Shown here in pieces: positions 1 to 8,279 of a DNA stretch of 64,000 nt. The translations under genes and the position numbers were made by a program. Location of the stretch: the NCBI RefSeq assembly GCF_041346945.1, contig NZ_CP166850.1, positions 6,184,501 to 6,248,500 on the forward strand. The letters are read 5' to 3'. The notes beneath the pieces are model-generated. The model was not told the DNA's origin, searched no databases, and saw nothing but the letters and a program-made list of their open reading frames with translations. The DNA comes from Amycolatopsis sp. cg9. GTDB lineage: Bacteria > Actinomycetota > Actinomycetes > Mycobacteriales > Pseudonocardiaceae. Positions within the stretch are counted from its first letter, which is position 1. Every line of letters starts with the position of its first letter.

Positions 1-518
1 GCGGGCTTGCCCTTGAGGTGCCGCTCGCGGATGACGAGGCCGTCGACGCGGGCCTCGATGTACTTGCTCAGGTCGCCGGCGTCGAGGACCTTGGCACCGT
101 TGGCCGACGACGTCACGACGGCGATCCGCAGCCCGGCGGCCTTGACGGCTTCGAGGTAGCGCACCGAGCCGGGGTAGGGGCTGACACCGCGTTCGTCGAT
201 GATCTTCAGGACCAGGTCGTTCTTGCGGTTGCCGATGCCGTTGACGGTCGGGGCGTCCGGTGGGTCGTCCGGGGTGCCCTCGGGCAGCTCGATGTCCCGC
301 GACCGCAGGAACTCCCGCACGCCGTCGGCACGGGGGCGGCCGTCCACAAAGGCCGCGTAGTCGTGGTCGGTGAACTCCGCGAACCCGGCGCCGTCACGGG
401 TGCGGAGGAATTCGTCGAATGTCCGTTTCCACGCTTCGCGGTGGAGAATGGCCGTCCCGGTCAGCACTCCGTCGAGGTCGAACAGGCAGGCGGTGATGGC
501 TTCCGGCAATCCCGTCAT
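1..518 (-). CDS. HAD-superfamily phosphatase, beta-phosphoglucomutase-like (3' end off window)
   Basis: The N-terminal 172 residues are visible and the C-terminus lies beyond base 1. Motif I (FDLDG, nucleophile Asp14 and acid Asp16) and motif II (VTSS, about residues 135-138) identify a haloacid dehalogenase phosphatase with an alpha-helical cap between them, the arrangement of beta-phosphoglucomutases. Such enzymes interconvert sugar phosphates or dephosphorylate them in the cytoplasm; in actinomycetes they often sit beside glycoside phosphorylases, which cannot be checked here. The ATG follows the ArsR stop by 9 bp, so the two are probably one transcript. The precise substrate is not inferable. 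Confidence 0.85.
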   Translation of the reverse strand, partial: MTGLPEAITACLFDLDGVLTGTAILHREAWKRTFDEFLRTRDGAGFAEFTDHDYAAFVDGRPRADGVREFLRSRDIELPEGTPDDPPDAPTVNGIGNRKNDLVLKIIDERGVSPYPGSVRYLEAVKAAGLRIAVVTSSANGAKVLDAGDLSKYIEARVDGLVIRERHLKGKP

Positions 519-527
519 GCCCGCACG

Positions 528-896
528 CTACCGGTCCTCGTCGTCGTTCGCGGGATGTTCGGGGTGGGGCCGGACGTGGTGGATGAGTTCGTGCACGGTC
601 GCGTCGGCGAGCCGGTAGCGCACCACGCGGCCGGTGCGCTGCGGCGTGACCAGGCCGTGGGCCCGCAGTAGCCGCAAAGCTTGCGACACGGCGGTGTCCG
701 TCATGCCGGTGGCGGCGGCGAGGTCGGTGACGCTGATCTCGCGGGCGTAGTGGATGGAGACCAGCAGGGCCAGCCGGGACGGGTCGGCGACCACGGAGAA
801 GCGCCGGGCCCATTCGTCGATGACGGCGCGGTCGCCGAGCCCGTCGACCGCCGCCGAGACGCGTTCCGGGTCGATCAGCTTGCGCTCGGTGCTCAC
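528..896 (-). CDS. ArsR-family winged-helix transcriptional regulator
   Basis: About 122 residues with the compact ArsR fold: a helix-turn-helix of the form ISVTDLAAATGMTDTAVSQALRLL followed by a wing with the GRVVRYRL turn. I chose the GTG at 896 (VSTERKL); an in-frame GTG at 932 adds 12 residues that look unlike the family N-terminus. No clustered Cys/His pairs are visible, so a metal ligand is not evident and the effector is unknown. The gene is upstream of the HAD phosphatase and likely controls that short operon. Confidence 0.8.
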   Translation of the reverse strand: MSTERKLIDPERVSAAVDGLGDRAVIDEWARRFSVVADPSRLALLVSIHYAREISVTDLAAATGMTDTAVSQALRLLRAHGLVTPQRTGRVVRYRLADATVHELIHHVRPHPEHPANDDEDR

Positions 897-1020
897 CCCA
901 GGATGATTCCACCCGCGCTCCGGGCGGACCACCGGTGGCCTGGGTCACGCCGCGCTTGACGCCGCCCCGGTGCCGGGCGAAGCTGCGGTTAAGACACTTG
1001 TCATAATCGAGGAGCCCGAG

Positions 1021-1527
1021 ATGACCGACGTGGCCGCCGCAGCGGAGACCCGCTCGAAGACCATCACCTGGCAGGACCCGCTGCCGACCGCCCGGCTCGG
1101 CGCCACCCTGTCCGGCCTGGAGTACCTGACGGCCATCAAGGACGGCCGCATCCCGGGCCCGCCGATCGCCGCCCACTTCGGGCTCCGCTGGGAGCGCATC
1201 GAGCACGGCGTCGTCGAGGCGGTCGCCGAGCCGGACGAGTCGCTGTACAACCCGATCGGCATGGTCCACGGCGGCGTGGCGGCCACGATGCTCGACTCGG
1301 TGGTCGGCTGCGCGGTGCACTCGACGTTGCCGGCGGGGGTCGGGTACGCGTCGGTGGAGCTGAAGGTGAGCTACCTGCGCGCGATCCACGCCGGCCGCGG
1401 CGAGATCCGGGCGGTCGGCCGCGTGGTGAAGGAGGGGTCGCGGATCGCGTTCGCCGAGGGGGAGATCCGCGACGCCGAGGGCAAGCTGCTGGCGACGGCG
1501 TCGGGGACCTGCGTGCTCACCCGCTAG
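1021..1527 (+). CDS. PaaI-family hotdog-fold thioesterase
   Basis: A 168-residue protein with the hotdog thioesterase core: NPIGMVHGGVAATMLDS, where Gly-Gly of HGG starts the central helix and the Asp is the catalytic acid, then the family's C-terminal beta strands. It should hydrolyse acyl-CoA thioesters in the cytosol (established for the PaaI/YdiI family). The ATG at 1021 is preceded by a purine-rich GAGGAG; an upstream in-frame GTG at 970 would add a non-homologous leader and was not chosen. It is convergent with the MarR gene at 1564 and looks monocistronic. Confidence 0.85.
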   Translation: MTDVAAAAETRSKTITWQDPLPTARLGATLSGLEYLTAIKDGRIPGPPIAAHFGLRWERIEHGVVEAVAEPDESLYNPIGMVHGGVAATMLDSVVGCAVHSTLPAGVGYASVELKVSYLRAIHAGRGEIRAVGRVVKEGSRIAFAEGEIRDAEGKLLATASGTCVLTR

Positions 1528-1563
1528 CGTCGCGCGTCCGAGGTTCGTTGACAGCTGGGGCAG

Positions 1564-2040
1564 TCAGCGGGGCGGCCGGACACGGCGGCCGCGGATCGCG
1601 GCGTCGCCGCCGAAGCGGCCGATCACCGAAGCCAGCAGGTCCCGGGCGTCCTCGACGCGGCCGGCGCCGTACTCCGCGACCAGTTCCTCCTGGAGTTCCT
1701 GCCGCAGCACGCGGGTCGCCTCGACGGCGGCCAGCGCGTGCCCGGTCAGGTGCAGCAGTTTCGTGCGGGCGTCATCCGGTGACGGTTCGCGCCGCAGCAG
1801 ACCCCGGCGTTCGAGGTCGGCGACGGCCTTCGACGCCGCCTGCTGCGTCACGCCCATCCGCTCGGCCAGCACGGTGATCGACAGCGGGGCGGCCAGGACG
1901 TGCTGGATCACGACGCCGTCGTTGAACCGCAGTTCTTCGAAGCCCTGCCCGGCGAGGCGCCGCTGGACCTCGTCGGTCATGGCCCAGCCCGCGAAGAGCG
2001 CGGTCAGGGACAGGTCGAGGGTGCTAGGATGCACAACCAT
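1564..2040 (-). CDS. MarR-family transcriptional regulator
   Basis: 158 residues with the MarR winged helix: LSITVLAERMGVTQQAASKAVADL is the recognition region and RREPSPDDARTKLLHLT the wing. The start codon is the ATG whose complement overlaps the ATG of the divergent PPOX gene at 2039. A longer reading to 2214 would run back through that gene and its promoter and is rejected. The regulator presumably binds the palindrome covering both start codons and represses itself and its neighbour; ligand unknown. Confidence 0.85.
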   Translation of the reverse strand: MVVHPSTLDLSLTALFAGWAMTDEVQRRLAGQGFEELRFNDGVVIQHVLAAPLSITVLAERMGVTQQAASKAVADLERRGLLRREPSPDDARTKLLHLTGHALAAVEATRVLRQELQEELVAEYGAGRVEDARDLLASVIGRFGGDAAIRGRRVRPPR

Positions 2041-2055
2041 GGTTGTGGAATCTAG
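2024..2055. promoter_or_regulatory. Bidirectional leaderless promoter with operator over both start codons
   Basis: The perfect 16-bp palindrome CACAACCATGGTTGTG (2032-2047) contains the ATG of the plus gene (2039-2041) and that of the minus gene (2040-2038). Outside it lie symmetrical CTAG tetramers (2024-2027 and 2052-2055). These belong to -10-like hexamers TAGGAT (plus, 2025-2030) and TAGATT (minus, 2054-2049), each ending 8 nt before its start codon, so both messages would start at or next to the AUG. A MarR dimer on the palindrome would block both promoters. No clear -35 is visible on either side. Confidence 0.65.
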
Positions 2056-2500
2056 CAGAGTGCCGGCCGGGCTGGCCGAAGCGTTCGTGCGCGTGGCGCA
2101 CCGGATCGTCTGGTGCACGCTGGTGACGGTCGACCGGCGGGGCCGGCCGCGGTCCCGGGTCGTCCACCCGATCTGGGAGCGCACGCCGGATGGCTTGCGC
2201 GGGCGGCTGTTCACCCGCCCGACGCCGTTGAAGCTCGCGCACCTGGCGGCGTCGCCGTACGTGTCGTGCTCGTACTGGGACCCGCGGCACGAAGTCGCGG
2301 TCGCGGAGTGCCGGGCGGAGTTCGCCGACGACGAGGAGAGCCGGAAGGACCTGTGGGACCTCTTCGCGTCGACCCCGGAGCCGCTCGGCTACGACCCGAA
2401 GATCCTGGGCGGGGAAGACCACCGCGACCCGAAGATCACGGTGCTGCGCCTGACACCCTGGCGGATCTCGGCCGCCGGCGAAGCCTGGCGCGCGGCCTAA
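2039..2500 (+). CDS. Pyridoxamine 5'-phosphate oxidase-family flavin/F420-binding protein
   Basis: 153 residues resembling the split-barrel PPOX family: an N-terminal strand pair with WCTLVTVDRRGRPRSRVVHPIW, a phosphate-binding TRPTPLKLAHLAASPYVS stretch, and a C-terminal strand. Members bind FMN or F420 and act as oxidoreductases; the cofactor cannot be assigned by eye. The ATG at 2039 overlaps the divergent MarR start, and the TAA stop overlaps the stop of the convergent ROK gene (2497-2500). Probable target of the adjacent MarR repressor. Confidence 0.75.
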   Translation: MVVESSRVPAGLAEAFVRVAHRIVWCTLVTVDRRGRPRSRVVHPIWERTPDGLRGRLFTRPTPLKLAHLAASPYVSCSYWDPRHEVAVAECRAEFADDEESRKDLWDLFASTPEPLGYDPKILGGEDHRDPKITVLRLTPWRISAAGEAWRAA

Positions 2501-3693
2501 GCGCCGACGCGGTGGTCGAAGACCAGGCCTTCCGCCGCCCGCAGCCCCACGCTGATCGCGCCGGTCAGCACCGCGTCCTCGCCCAGTTCGCCCTGGACCA
2601 CCTTCGGCACCAGCGGCGTGAACGCGCGCAGGGCGCGGTCGATCGGCTCCAGCAGCAGGTCGGCCGCCGTGCCCATGCCGCCGCCCAGGACGATCAGCTC
2701 CGGGTCGATCACCGCCGCCACCGACGCCACCGTGTACGCGAGGCGGTCGGCTTCCGTTTCCACCGCGCGCCGGGCGAGTTCGTCGCCTTCGCGGGCCAGG
2801 CGGAAGACCTCGCGGGCCGATTTCGCCGTGCCGAGGCCGAGTTCGCGGGCGCCGCGGACCACCGACTGCGCCGCCGTCGCCTCTTCGAGGTGGCCGCGGG
2901 CGGGCGGGCTCGTGGGCTCTTCCGCCGCGCGCGTGCGCCCGTAGGGCAGGTAGCCGATCTCGCCCGCCGCGCCGGTCGCGCCCCGGAACACCCGGCCGTC
3001 GACCATCATGCCCATGCCGACGCCGGTGCCGATCGTGATGCAGCCGAACACCGACGCGCCGCGCGCCGCGCCGCTTTCCCACTCGCCGACCGCGGTCAGG
3101 TTCGCGTCGTTCTCGACCATCAGGTCCGGGCCCAGCGCGGCCTCGAGGTCGTCGATCAGCCCCGCCCGGCCCCAGCCCGGCAGGTTCGGCGCGTGCCGGA
3201 AGCAGCGCTTTTCCGGATCGGCGACGCCGGGGGAGCCGACCACGCGGACAACGATGTCGGCCGCCGTCAGGCCCGCTTCGGCGACGGCGTCGGCGGCGAT
3301 CTTCCCGACCGCGGTCACGAGCGCCGCCCCGGACCGCGCCGTGTTGCGCTCGTCGCGGCGCGCCACCAGCACGCGCCCGAGGTCCGACACCGCGACCCGG
3401 ATGTGCTCGCGGCCGATGTCGACGCCCAGCACGTACCCCGCCGTGGGATCGGCCTCGTACAGCACCGCCGACCGGCCGGTGCCGGTGGACGTCTGCCCCG
3501 TCGGGCGCGCCAGCCCCGCGGCCTCCAGCGCCAGCAGCGCCTGGCTGACCGTCGGCTTGGACAGCCCGGTGTCCTTCGCGACCTGCGGCCGGGTCGCCGG
3601 CCCGCTGCGGCGCAGCAGGTCCAGCACCGCCCGCTGGTTGATCTTGCGCATCCCGGCGGGGGTCCCGACCGTTGGAGCTCCTACGCCGGTCAC
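2497..3693 (-). CDS. ROK-family transcriptional repressor
   Basis: 398 residues: an N-terminal MarR-like winged helix (RPQVAKDTGLSKPTVSQAL, about residues 35-55) and a ROK sugar-kinase-like domain with GVDIGREHIRVAV, the ENDANLTAVGEWE loop and GTGVGMGMM. These proteins sense sugars or sugar phosphates and repress catabolic genes. The usual ROK zinc motif (CxCGxxGCxE after GEIG) is absent: after GEIGYLPYGR there are no cysteines, so metal-stabilised ligand binding is probably lost. GTG at 3693 is used; an ATG at residue 15 (3651) is an alternative. The regulated genes are not obvious. Confidence 0.85.
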   Translation of the reverse strand: MTGVGAPTVGTPAGMRKINQRAVLDLLRRSGPATRPQVAKDTGLSKPTVSQALLALEAAGLARPTGQTSTGTGRSAVLYEADPTAGYVLGVDIGREHIRVAVSDLGRVLVARRDERNTARSGAALVTAVGKIAADAVAEAGLTAADIVVRVVGSPGVADPEKRCFRHAPNLPGWGRAGLIDDLEAALGPDLMVENDANLTAVGEWESGAARGASVFGCITIGTGVGMGMMVDGRVFRGATGAAGEIGYLPYGRTRAAEEPTSPPARGHLEEATAAQSVVRGARELGLGTAKSAREVFRLAREGDELARRAVETEADRLAYTVASVAAVIDPELIVLGGGMGTAADLLLEPIDRALRAFTPLVPKVVQGELGEDAVLTGAISVGLRAAEGLVFDHRVGA

Positions 3694-3790
3694 CCGTGCC
3701 TGCCTCTCGTCTTCGTTCTCCCCGCCACGCTAGCCGCCCGGAACCCGGTTTTCCCGGAATACGTCCGATCCGGAACCCGTTGACCGGGGC

Positions 3791-4531
3791 ATGAGCACTC
3801 CGGTACGCGGCCGGGTCCGCGTGGCACAAGGCGCGAAGCGGGTACGCGTGTTCCTCGGCGGGGAACTCGTCGCGGACACGGTGCACCCCCTTCTGGTGTG
3901 GGAAGTCCCGTACTACCCCACGTACTACTTCCCGCGCGCGGACGTCGTGAGCGGCGTTCTCACCCCCTCCGGCCGGACGACGCACTCGCCGAGCCGGGGA
4001 GAAGGTGTTCTGTCGACGATAAAGGTCGGCCGGGCCGAGGCGGTGGACGGCGCGCTGGAACACCCGGATTCGCCCATCGAGGAGCTCCGGGACCACGTCC
4101 GCTTCGACTTCGCCGCGTTCGACTGGTTCGAAGAGGACGAGCAGATCTTCACGCACCCGCGCGACCCCGGCGTGCGCGTCGACGTCCTGCCGAGCTCGCG
4201 CCACGTCCGGATCGAGGTGGACGGCGTCACGGTCGCCGACACGGTCCGGCCGCACCTGCTCTTCGAGACCGGCCTGCCGGTCCGCTACTACCTGCCCCGC
4301 GTCGACGTCCGGATGGACCTGCTCGAGAAGATCGACGTGGTGACGCACTGCCCGTACAAGGGCGCCGCCGAGCACTTCGACGTGGCCGGGCACGGCGACC
4401 TCGCGTGGAGCTACCCGACGCCGCTGCCGGAGAGCATCCGCGCCGCCGGCCTGGTGGCGTTCCTCGACGAGAAGGTGGACGTGTTCGTGGACGGGGTGCG
4501 GCAGGAGCGCCCGAAGACGAAGTTCGCCTGA
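3791..4531 (+). CDS. Tandem DUF427-domain protein
   Basis: 246 residues containing two copies of the DUF427 beta-tent fold. The first begins near residue 15 (RVRVFLGGELVADT, then a Tyr-rich PYYPTYYFPRADV segment); the second begins near residue 135 (VRIEVDGVTVADTVRP, RYYLPRVDV, THCPYKG). The recurring hallmarks are V-x-G-x-x-V-A-D-T, Y-Y-x-P-R-x-D-V and T-x-C-P-Y-K-G. In the first copy the CPYKG box is replaced by THSPSRGEG, so only the second keeps the family motif. Function of DUF427 is unknown; the protein lacks a signal peptide. It is convergent with the anti-sigma gene. Confidence 0.8.
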   Translation: MSTPVRGRVRVAQGAKRVRVFLGGELVADTVHPLLVWEVPYYPTYYFPRADVVSGVLTPSGRTTHSPSRGEGVLSTIKVGRAEAVDGALEHPDSPIEELRDHVRFDFAAFDWFEEDEQIFTHPRDPGVRVDVLPSSRHVRIEVDGVTVADTVRPHLLFETGLPVRYYLPRVDVRMDLLEKIDVVTHCPYKGAAEHFDVAGHGDLAWSYPTPLPESIRAAGLVAFLDEKVDVFVDGVRQERPKTKFA

Positions 4532-4560
4532 CCCGCGTATAACGCCCTATACCGCCCCGC

Positions 4561-5250
4561 TCAAGCCGCGTGGCGGCCGTGGGCCTGGCGCCGGAACCCG
4601 CGGGGGCGCGGCCAGCCCGCCACCGGGGCGTCCACAGTGGACCCGGTGGTCGTCCCGTCCCCGCCGGTCGCCGCCGGGATCGGGGCGCCGCGGTCGCGGT
4701 GCCCGCGGTGGACCGCGTAGAGCAGCGCCAGGCCCAGCACCACCAGCAGGTGGGTGGCCAGCCGGGACAGCGTCACCGTGCCCGCCGCCAGGTCGCCCGC
4801 CGACAGCACCAGCAGCACCCCGACGAAGCCGGTCAGCAGCGGCAGCTGGCCGGCCGCCGTCTTCGGGCGGAGGACCGCCGCCAGCAGGCCGATGCCCACC
4901 GCCAGGTTCCACGCGCCGCCCTCGTGGTCGAGGTGGATGCCGCCGTGCCCGCCCGCGGTGCCCAGCAGCTGGGCGAACGCCAGGCCGAGCTGGGCGATCG
5001 CGACCACGGCCAGCGCGATCCGCAGGCCCCAGCCTTCGCCGGACGGCGCCGGGGTGCGCTCGAGGATCGCCGCGGTGAGGTCCGGGACCGGGGGAGCCGG
5101 GCGCAGCAGCATCGCGCGCCGCAGCCGGTCCGCGCCGGCGAACCACTCCTGGCAGGCCGCGCAGGACGCCAGGTGCTCATCCGGCGAAACCGGTTCGCTC
5201 TCGCCGTCCAGCCGGGCCGACAGTGCCTCGCGGCAGTCCTCGCACCTCAT
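4561..5250 (-). CDS. Membrane anti-sigma factor with zinc-binding (ZAS/zf-HC2) domain
   Basis: 229 residues. The N-terminus carries Cys3, Cys6, His26, Cys30 and Cys33, the ZAS layout of anti-ECF-sigma factors, followed by about four to five hydrophobic segments (roughly residues 75-185) and a short basic cytoplasmic tail. It should hold the divergent ECF sigma factor at the membrane until a redox or envelope signal releases it; that is inference from family and adjacency. It is transcribed away from the sigma gene across a 58-bp gap, a less common layout than a sigma/anti-sigma operon. Confidence 0.8.
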   Translation of the reverse strand: MRCEDCREALSARLDGESEPVSPDEHLASCAACQEWFAGADRLRRAMLLRPAPPVPDLTAAILERTPAPSGEGWGLRIALAVVAIAQLGLAFAQLLGTAGGHGGIHLDHEGGAWNLAVGIGLLAAVLRPKTAAGQLPLLTGFVGVLLVLSAGDLAAGTVTLSRLATHLLVVLGLALLYAVHRGHRDRGAPIPAATGGDGTTTGSTVDAPVAGWPRPRGFRRQAHGRHAA

Positions 5251-5308
5251 GGTCCACTAGTCGGACGGCGGGGTCACAAAGTTCCTCGTTACTGCTACGT
5301 TCCGGATC

Positions 5309-5854
5309 ATGACCCGCGGTGAGGACGACGAACGCGTCACGGCCCTCGCGCTGGCCGCCGGCCGGGGCGACCGGCGCGCTCTGGAGGAGTGGGTCCGCGC
5401 GACCCAGGCCGACGTCTGGCGCTTCCTCGCGCACCTCACCGACGCGGCCGCCGCCGACGACCTGACGCAGGAGACCTACCTCCGCGCCTTCGGCAGCCTC
5501 CGCCGCTTCGCCGGCCGCTCGTCGTCGCGGACCTGGCTGCTGGCCATCGCGCGCCGGGTGGTCGTCGACCAGATCCGGGCCGCCTCGGCCCGGCCGAAGA
5601 TCGACTGGGACGCCCCGGTCGACCAGGGGCGCGCCGCCGCCGGGTTCGAGGACCTCGTCGAGCTCGGCGTGCTGCTCGACGGCCTCGACCCGGACCGGCG
5701 CGAGGTGCTCGTGCTGACCCAGGTGCTCGGGTTGTCCTACGCCGAGGCCGCCGACGTCTGCGGCGTGCCGGTCGGCACCGTCCGCTCCCGCGTCGCGCGC
5801 GCCCGCGACGACCTGCTCGAAGCCCGCCGGGAACGCGGCTCGGACGCCGGCTGA
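5309..5854 (+). CDS. ECF-type RNA polymerase sigma factor (SigC-like)
   Basis: 181 residues with region 2 ([20 protein letters not shown], followed by [12 protein letters not shown]) and region 4 ([20 protein letters not shown] with the [17 protein letters not shown] helix-turn-helix), and no region 3, as in ECF sigma factors. It should direct polymerase to stress promoters when freed from the divergently encoded ZAS anti-sigma. A -10-like TACGTT ends 7 nt upstream of the ATG, so the message may be leaderless. Assignment to the SigC subgroup is tentative. Confidence 0.85.
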   Translation: MTRGEDDERVTALALAAGRGDRRALEEWVRATQADVWRFLAHLTDAAAADDLTQETYLRAFGSLRRFAGRSSSRTWLLAIARRVVVDQIRAASARPKIDWDAPVDQGRAAAGFEDLVELGVLLDGLDPDRREVLVLTQVLGLSYAEAADVCGVPVGTVRSRVARARDDLLEARRERGSDAG

Positions 5855-5952
5855 ACCAACCGGTTACGCCGTCCGGCACTGTGGCGGCGCACACATTCGA
5901 CGGCTCCGACTGTCACCTCGTCACAGGAATGGGCGAACACGACTACTCCGCG

Positions 5953-5981
5953 TTGACGGCCTGACAACGCCTGCTTAGCGT
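5953..5981 (+). promoter_or_regulatory. Promoter for the molybdenum hydroxylase operon
   Basis: TTGACG (5953-5958) and TAGCGT (5976-5981) are separated by exactly 17 bp and lie about 40 bp upstream of the ATG at 6019, which has an AAGGGA ribosome-binding site at 6007-6012. This is a good match to the housekeeping sigma-70-type consensus of actinomycetes. The preceding 100 bp downstream of the sigma-factor gene contain no gene. Confidence 0.6.
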
Positions 5982-6018
5982 GGCGCGCACCCCGCCACCA
6001 CGCTGCAAGGGATTCCCG

Positions 6019-8265
6019 ATGGCCAGTCCCACCACCGAACCCGCCGAGCCCGCCGAAGCCGGAAAAGTCGGCCGCCGCCGCTTCCTGACCTACCTCGTCG
6101 CCGCGCCCACGCTCACCGTCGCCACGAAGCTCACCGCCGACGCGGTGGCCCCGGCGACCGCGGACGCCGTCGTCCCGACGCTGCCGCAGCCCGCGGAGAT
6201 CCTCGACCTCGGCGACGTGCTGACGCTGTCGTGCGCGCCGACCGCGGGGATGCTCGTGCTCGAAATGACGTCCGACGGGCGGGCACGGCTGCAACTGCCC
6301 CGGGCCGAAGTCGGGCAGGGCATCACCACGGCGACCGCGATGCTCGTCGCCGAGGAGCTGGACCTGCCGCTCGACCGCGTCGACGTCGTGCTGTCCGACG
6401 CCCGCACCGAGCTGCTGTTCAACCAGCTCACCGGCGGCTCCAACACGATGCGCTCGCTCTACGACCCGGTCCGCGCCACCGCGGCGACCGCGCGCGCCCG
6501 GATGGTCGCCGCGGCCGGGGCGCAGTGGGGAACCGACGCGTCCCGGCTGTCCACTCGCGACGGTGCGGTGTGGGCGCCCGACGGCCGCAGCGCCGGCTAC
6601 GGCGTCCTCGCCGGGCCGGCTTCGCGCACGGACCTGACCACCGGGGCCATCGCGCCGAAGGCCGAGTCGGCGCACACGCTCGTCGGGACGCCGACCTCGC
6701 GCAAGGACGCCCGCGCGATGGTCACCGGCAAGCAGGTCTACACGCTCGACCTCGACGTCCCCGGCGCGAACCCGGTGATGGTGCGGCGCCCGCCGTCGAT
6801 CAACGGCACCGTCGGGAAGGTCAACAACGAGGCCGCGGTCCGGGCGATGCCGGGGATCATCGACATCGCCGTCGTGCCGACCGGGGTCGCGGTGATGGCC
6901 GAGACCTTCGGGCAGGCCCTCGACGGCAAGAACGCCCTCGACGTCACCTGGGGTCCGGGCACCGTGGACGGCGAGGACAACGAGAGCATCAAGAAGAAGC
7001 TGCGCGGCGCCGCGCTGCCGTTCGTGGTGCCGCCGCTGCTGACCCAGTACGTCGACGGCGAGTTCGACTTCGCCTTCGCCAGCCACGCGCCGATGGAGTC
7101 GAACTCCGCGGTCGCCGACGTCCGCGAGGACAGCGCGACCATCTGGGCCGGGCTGAAGTCGCCGATCGTGGCGAAGCAGACCATCGCCCAGGAACTGGGG
7201 CTGCCGGAGAACAAGGTCACCGTGCACGTCCAGCAGGGCGGCGGGTCGTTCGGGCGCCGGCTGTTCTTCGACGCCGCCCTCGAAGCCGCGCGCATCTCGA
7301 AGGCGATGAAGAAGCCCGTCCGGCTGATGTGGAGCCGGATCGACGACATGCGCCACGGCCGGGCGCGCGCGGCCAGCTTCCACCGGATCCGCGCCACCTT
7401 CGCGCTCGGGCAGGTGCTGACGTTCGAGCACCGCGTCGCCAGCGTCGAAACCGACTGGAGCCACGGCCTCGGCGAGATCCTCACGGCGTTCGCGGCGAAG
7501 CTGCCGGTCGGCGGCAACCTGAGTTTCGCGCAGACGGTGTTCCTGCTGACCATCAAGTCGCCGTACAACTTCGGCGTCACCACGCAGCTGCTCAACGAGG
7601 TGCCGCTGAAGTTCCACACCTCGGCGTGGCGGTCGGTCTACTCGGCGAACACCCGGGGCGCCGAAGAGATCATGGTCGACGAGATCGCGAAGAAGCTCGG
7701 CAAGGACCCGGTGGCCTTCCGCCGCGAGTTCATCAAGGAGGAGCGGCAGCGCGCGGTGCTGGACAAGGTCGCGGAGCTCGGCGAGTGGGGCAAGAAGATG
7801 CCCGCCGGGTTCGCGCAGGGCATCGCGGTGCACGGCGAGTACAAGTCCTACACCGCCTGCCTGGTCGAACTGGACGCCCGCGACCCGAAGCACCCCCGCG
7901 TCACGAAGGCGACGATCGCGGTCGACGTCGGCAAGCCGGTGAACCCGCGCGGGATCCAGGCGCAGATGCTCGGCGGCCTGACCGACGCGATCTCGACGAC
8001 GCTCACCGCCGGCCTGCACATCGACAAGGGCCTGCCGCTGGAGGGCAGCTACTCGCAGTTCCACTACGCGCGGCAGAAGAACTCGCCGAAGGACGTCACC
8101 GTGCACGTCATGCCGGCCACCGGGGACGACATCGGCGGCGCCGGCGAGCTCGGCCTGCCCGCCCCGGTGGGCGCGATCGCCAACGCCTACGCCCGGGCGA
8201 CCGGGATCAAGCCCCGCAGCTTCCCGATCACCTTCCCGGTCGACTTCGACCCGTTCCCGCGCTGA
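6019..8265 (+). CDS. Xanthine dehydrogenase-family molybdopterin-binding large subunit, Tat-exported (IorB-like)
   Basis: 748 residues. A twin-arginine signal (GRRRFLTYLVAAPTL, about residues 18-32) replaces the cytoplasmic N-terminus of classical xanthine dehydrogenase. Downstream are the family landmarks QGGGSFGRRLFFD (molybdopterin contact), the SVETDWSHG region and the C-terminal GGAGELGLP loop with the conserved Glu that acts as base. This is the isoquinoline 1-oxidoreductase beta-subunit type, which hydroxylates N-heterocycles or aldehydes and passes electrons to its [2Fe-2S] partner. No FAD subunit is adjacent, consistent with a periplasm-facing enzyme using a cytochrome or other acceptor. 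Substrate unknown. It is followed 14 bp later by its small subunit. Confidence 0.85.
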   Translation: MASPTTEPAEPAEAGKVGRRRFLTYLVAAPTLTVATKLTADAVAPATADAVVPTLPQPAEILDLGDVLTLSCAPTAGMLVLEMTSDGRARLQLPRAEVGQGITTATAMLVAEELDLPLDRVDVVLSDARTELLFNQLTGGSNTMRSLYDPVRATAATARARMVAAAGAQWGTDASRLSTRDGAVWAPDGRSAGYGVLAGPASRTDLTTGAIAPKAESAHTLVGTPTSRKDARAMVTGKQVYTLDLDVPGANPVMVRRPPSINGTVGKVNNEAAVRAMPGIIDIAVVPTGVAVMAETFGQALDGKNALDVTWGPGTVDGEDNESIKKKLRGAALPFVVPPLLTQYVDGEFDFAFASHAPMESNSAVADVREDSATIWAGLKSPIVAKQTIAQELGLPENKVTVHVQQGGGSFGRRLFFDAALEAARISKAMKKPVRLMWSRIDDMRHGRARAASFHRIRATFALGQVLTFEHRVASVETDWSHGLGEILTAFAAKLPVGGNLSFAQTVFLLTIKSPYNFGVTTQLLNEVPLKFHTSAWRSVYSANTRGAEEIMVDEIAKKLGKDPVAFRREFIKEERQRAVLDKVAELGEWGKKMPAGFAQGIAVHGEYKSYTACLVELDARDPKHPRVTKATIAVDVGKPVNPRGIQAQMLGGLTDAISTTLTAGLHIDKGLPLEGSYSQFHYARQKNSPKDVTVHVMPATGDDIGGAGELGLPAPVGAIANAYARATGIKPRSFPITFPVDFDPFPR

Positions 8266-8279
8266 GGAGTGCCCCTGCC

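Noticed and set aside
2024..4393. 789-codon minus-strand open frame
   Set aside because: Runs antisense through the PPOX and DUF427 genes and out of frame through the ROK gene; composition is Arg/Pro/Gly-rich with no motif, as expected of a high-GC shadow frame.
5251..5308. ECF-autoregulated promoter between anti-sigma and sigma genes
   Set aside because: GGAAC occurs twice on the minus strand but no matching -10 is at the required distance.
5737..8106. 789-codon minus-strand open frame under the molybdenum hydroxylase
   Set aside because: Antisense to the well-supported large subunit; no domain pattern and no ribosome-binding site.
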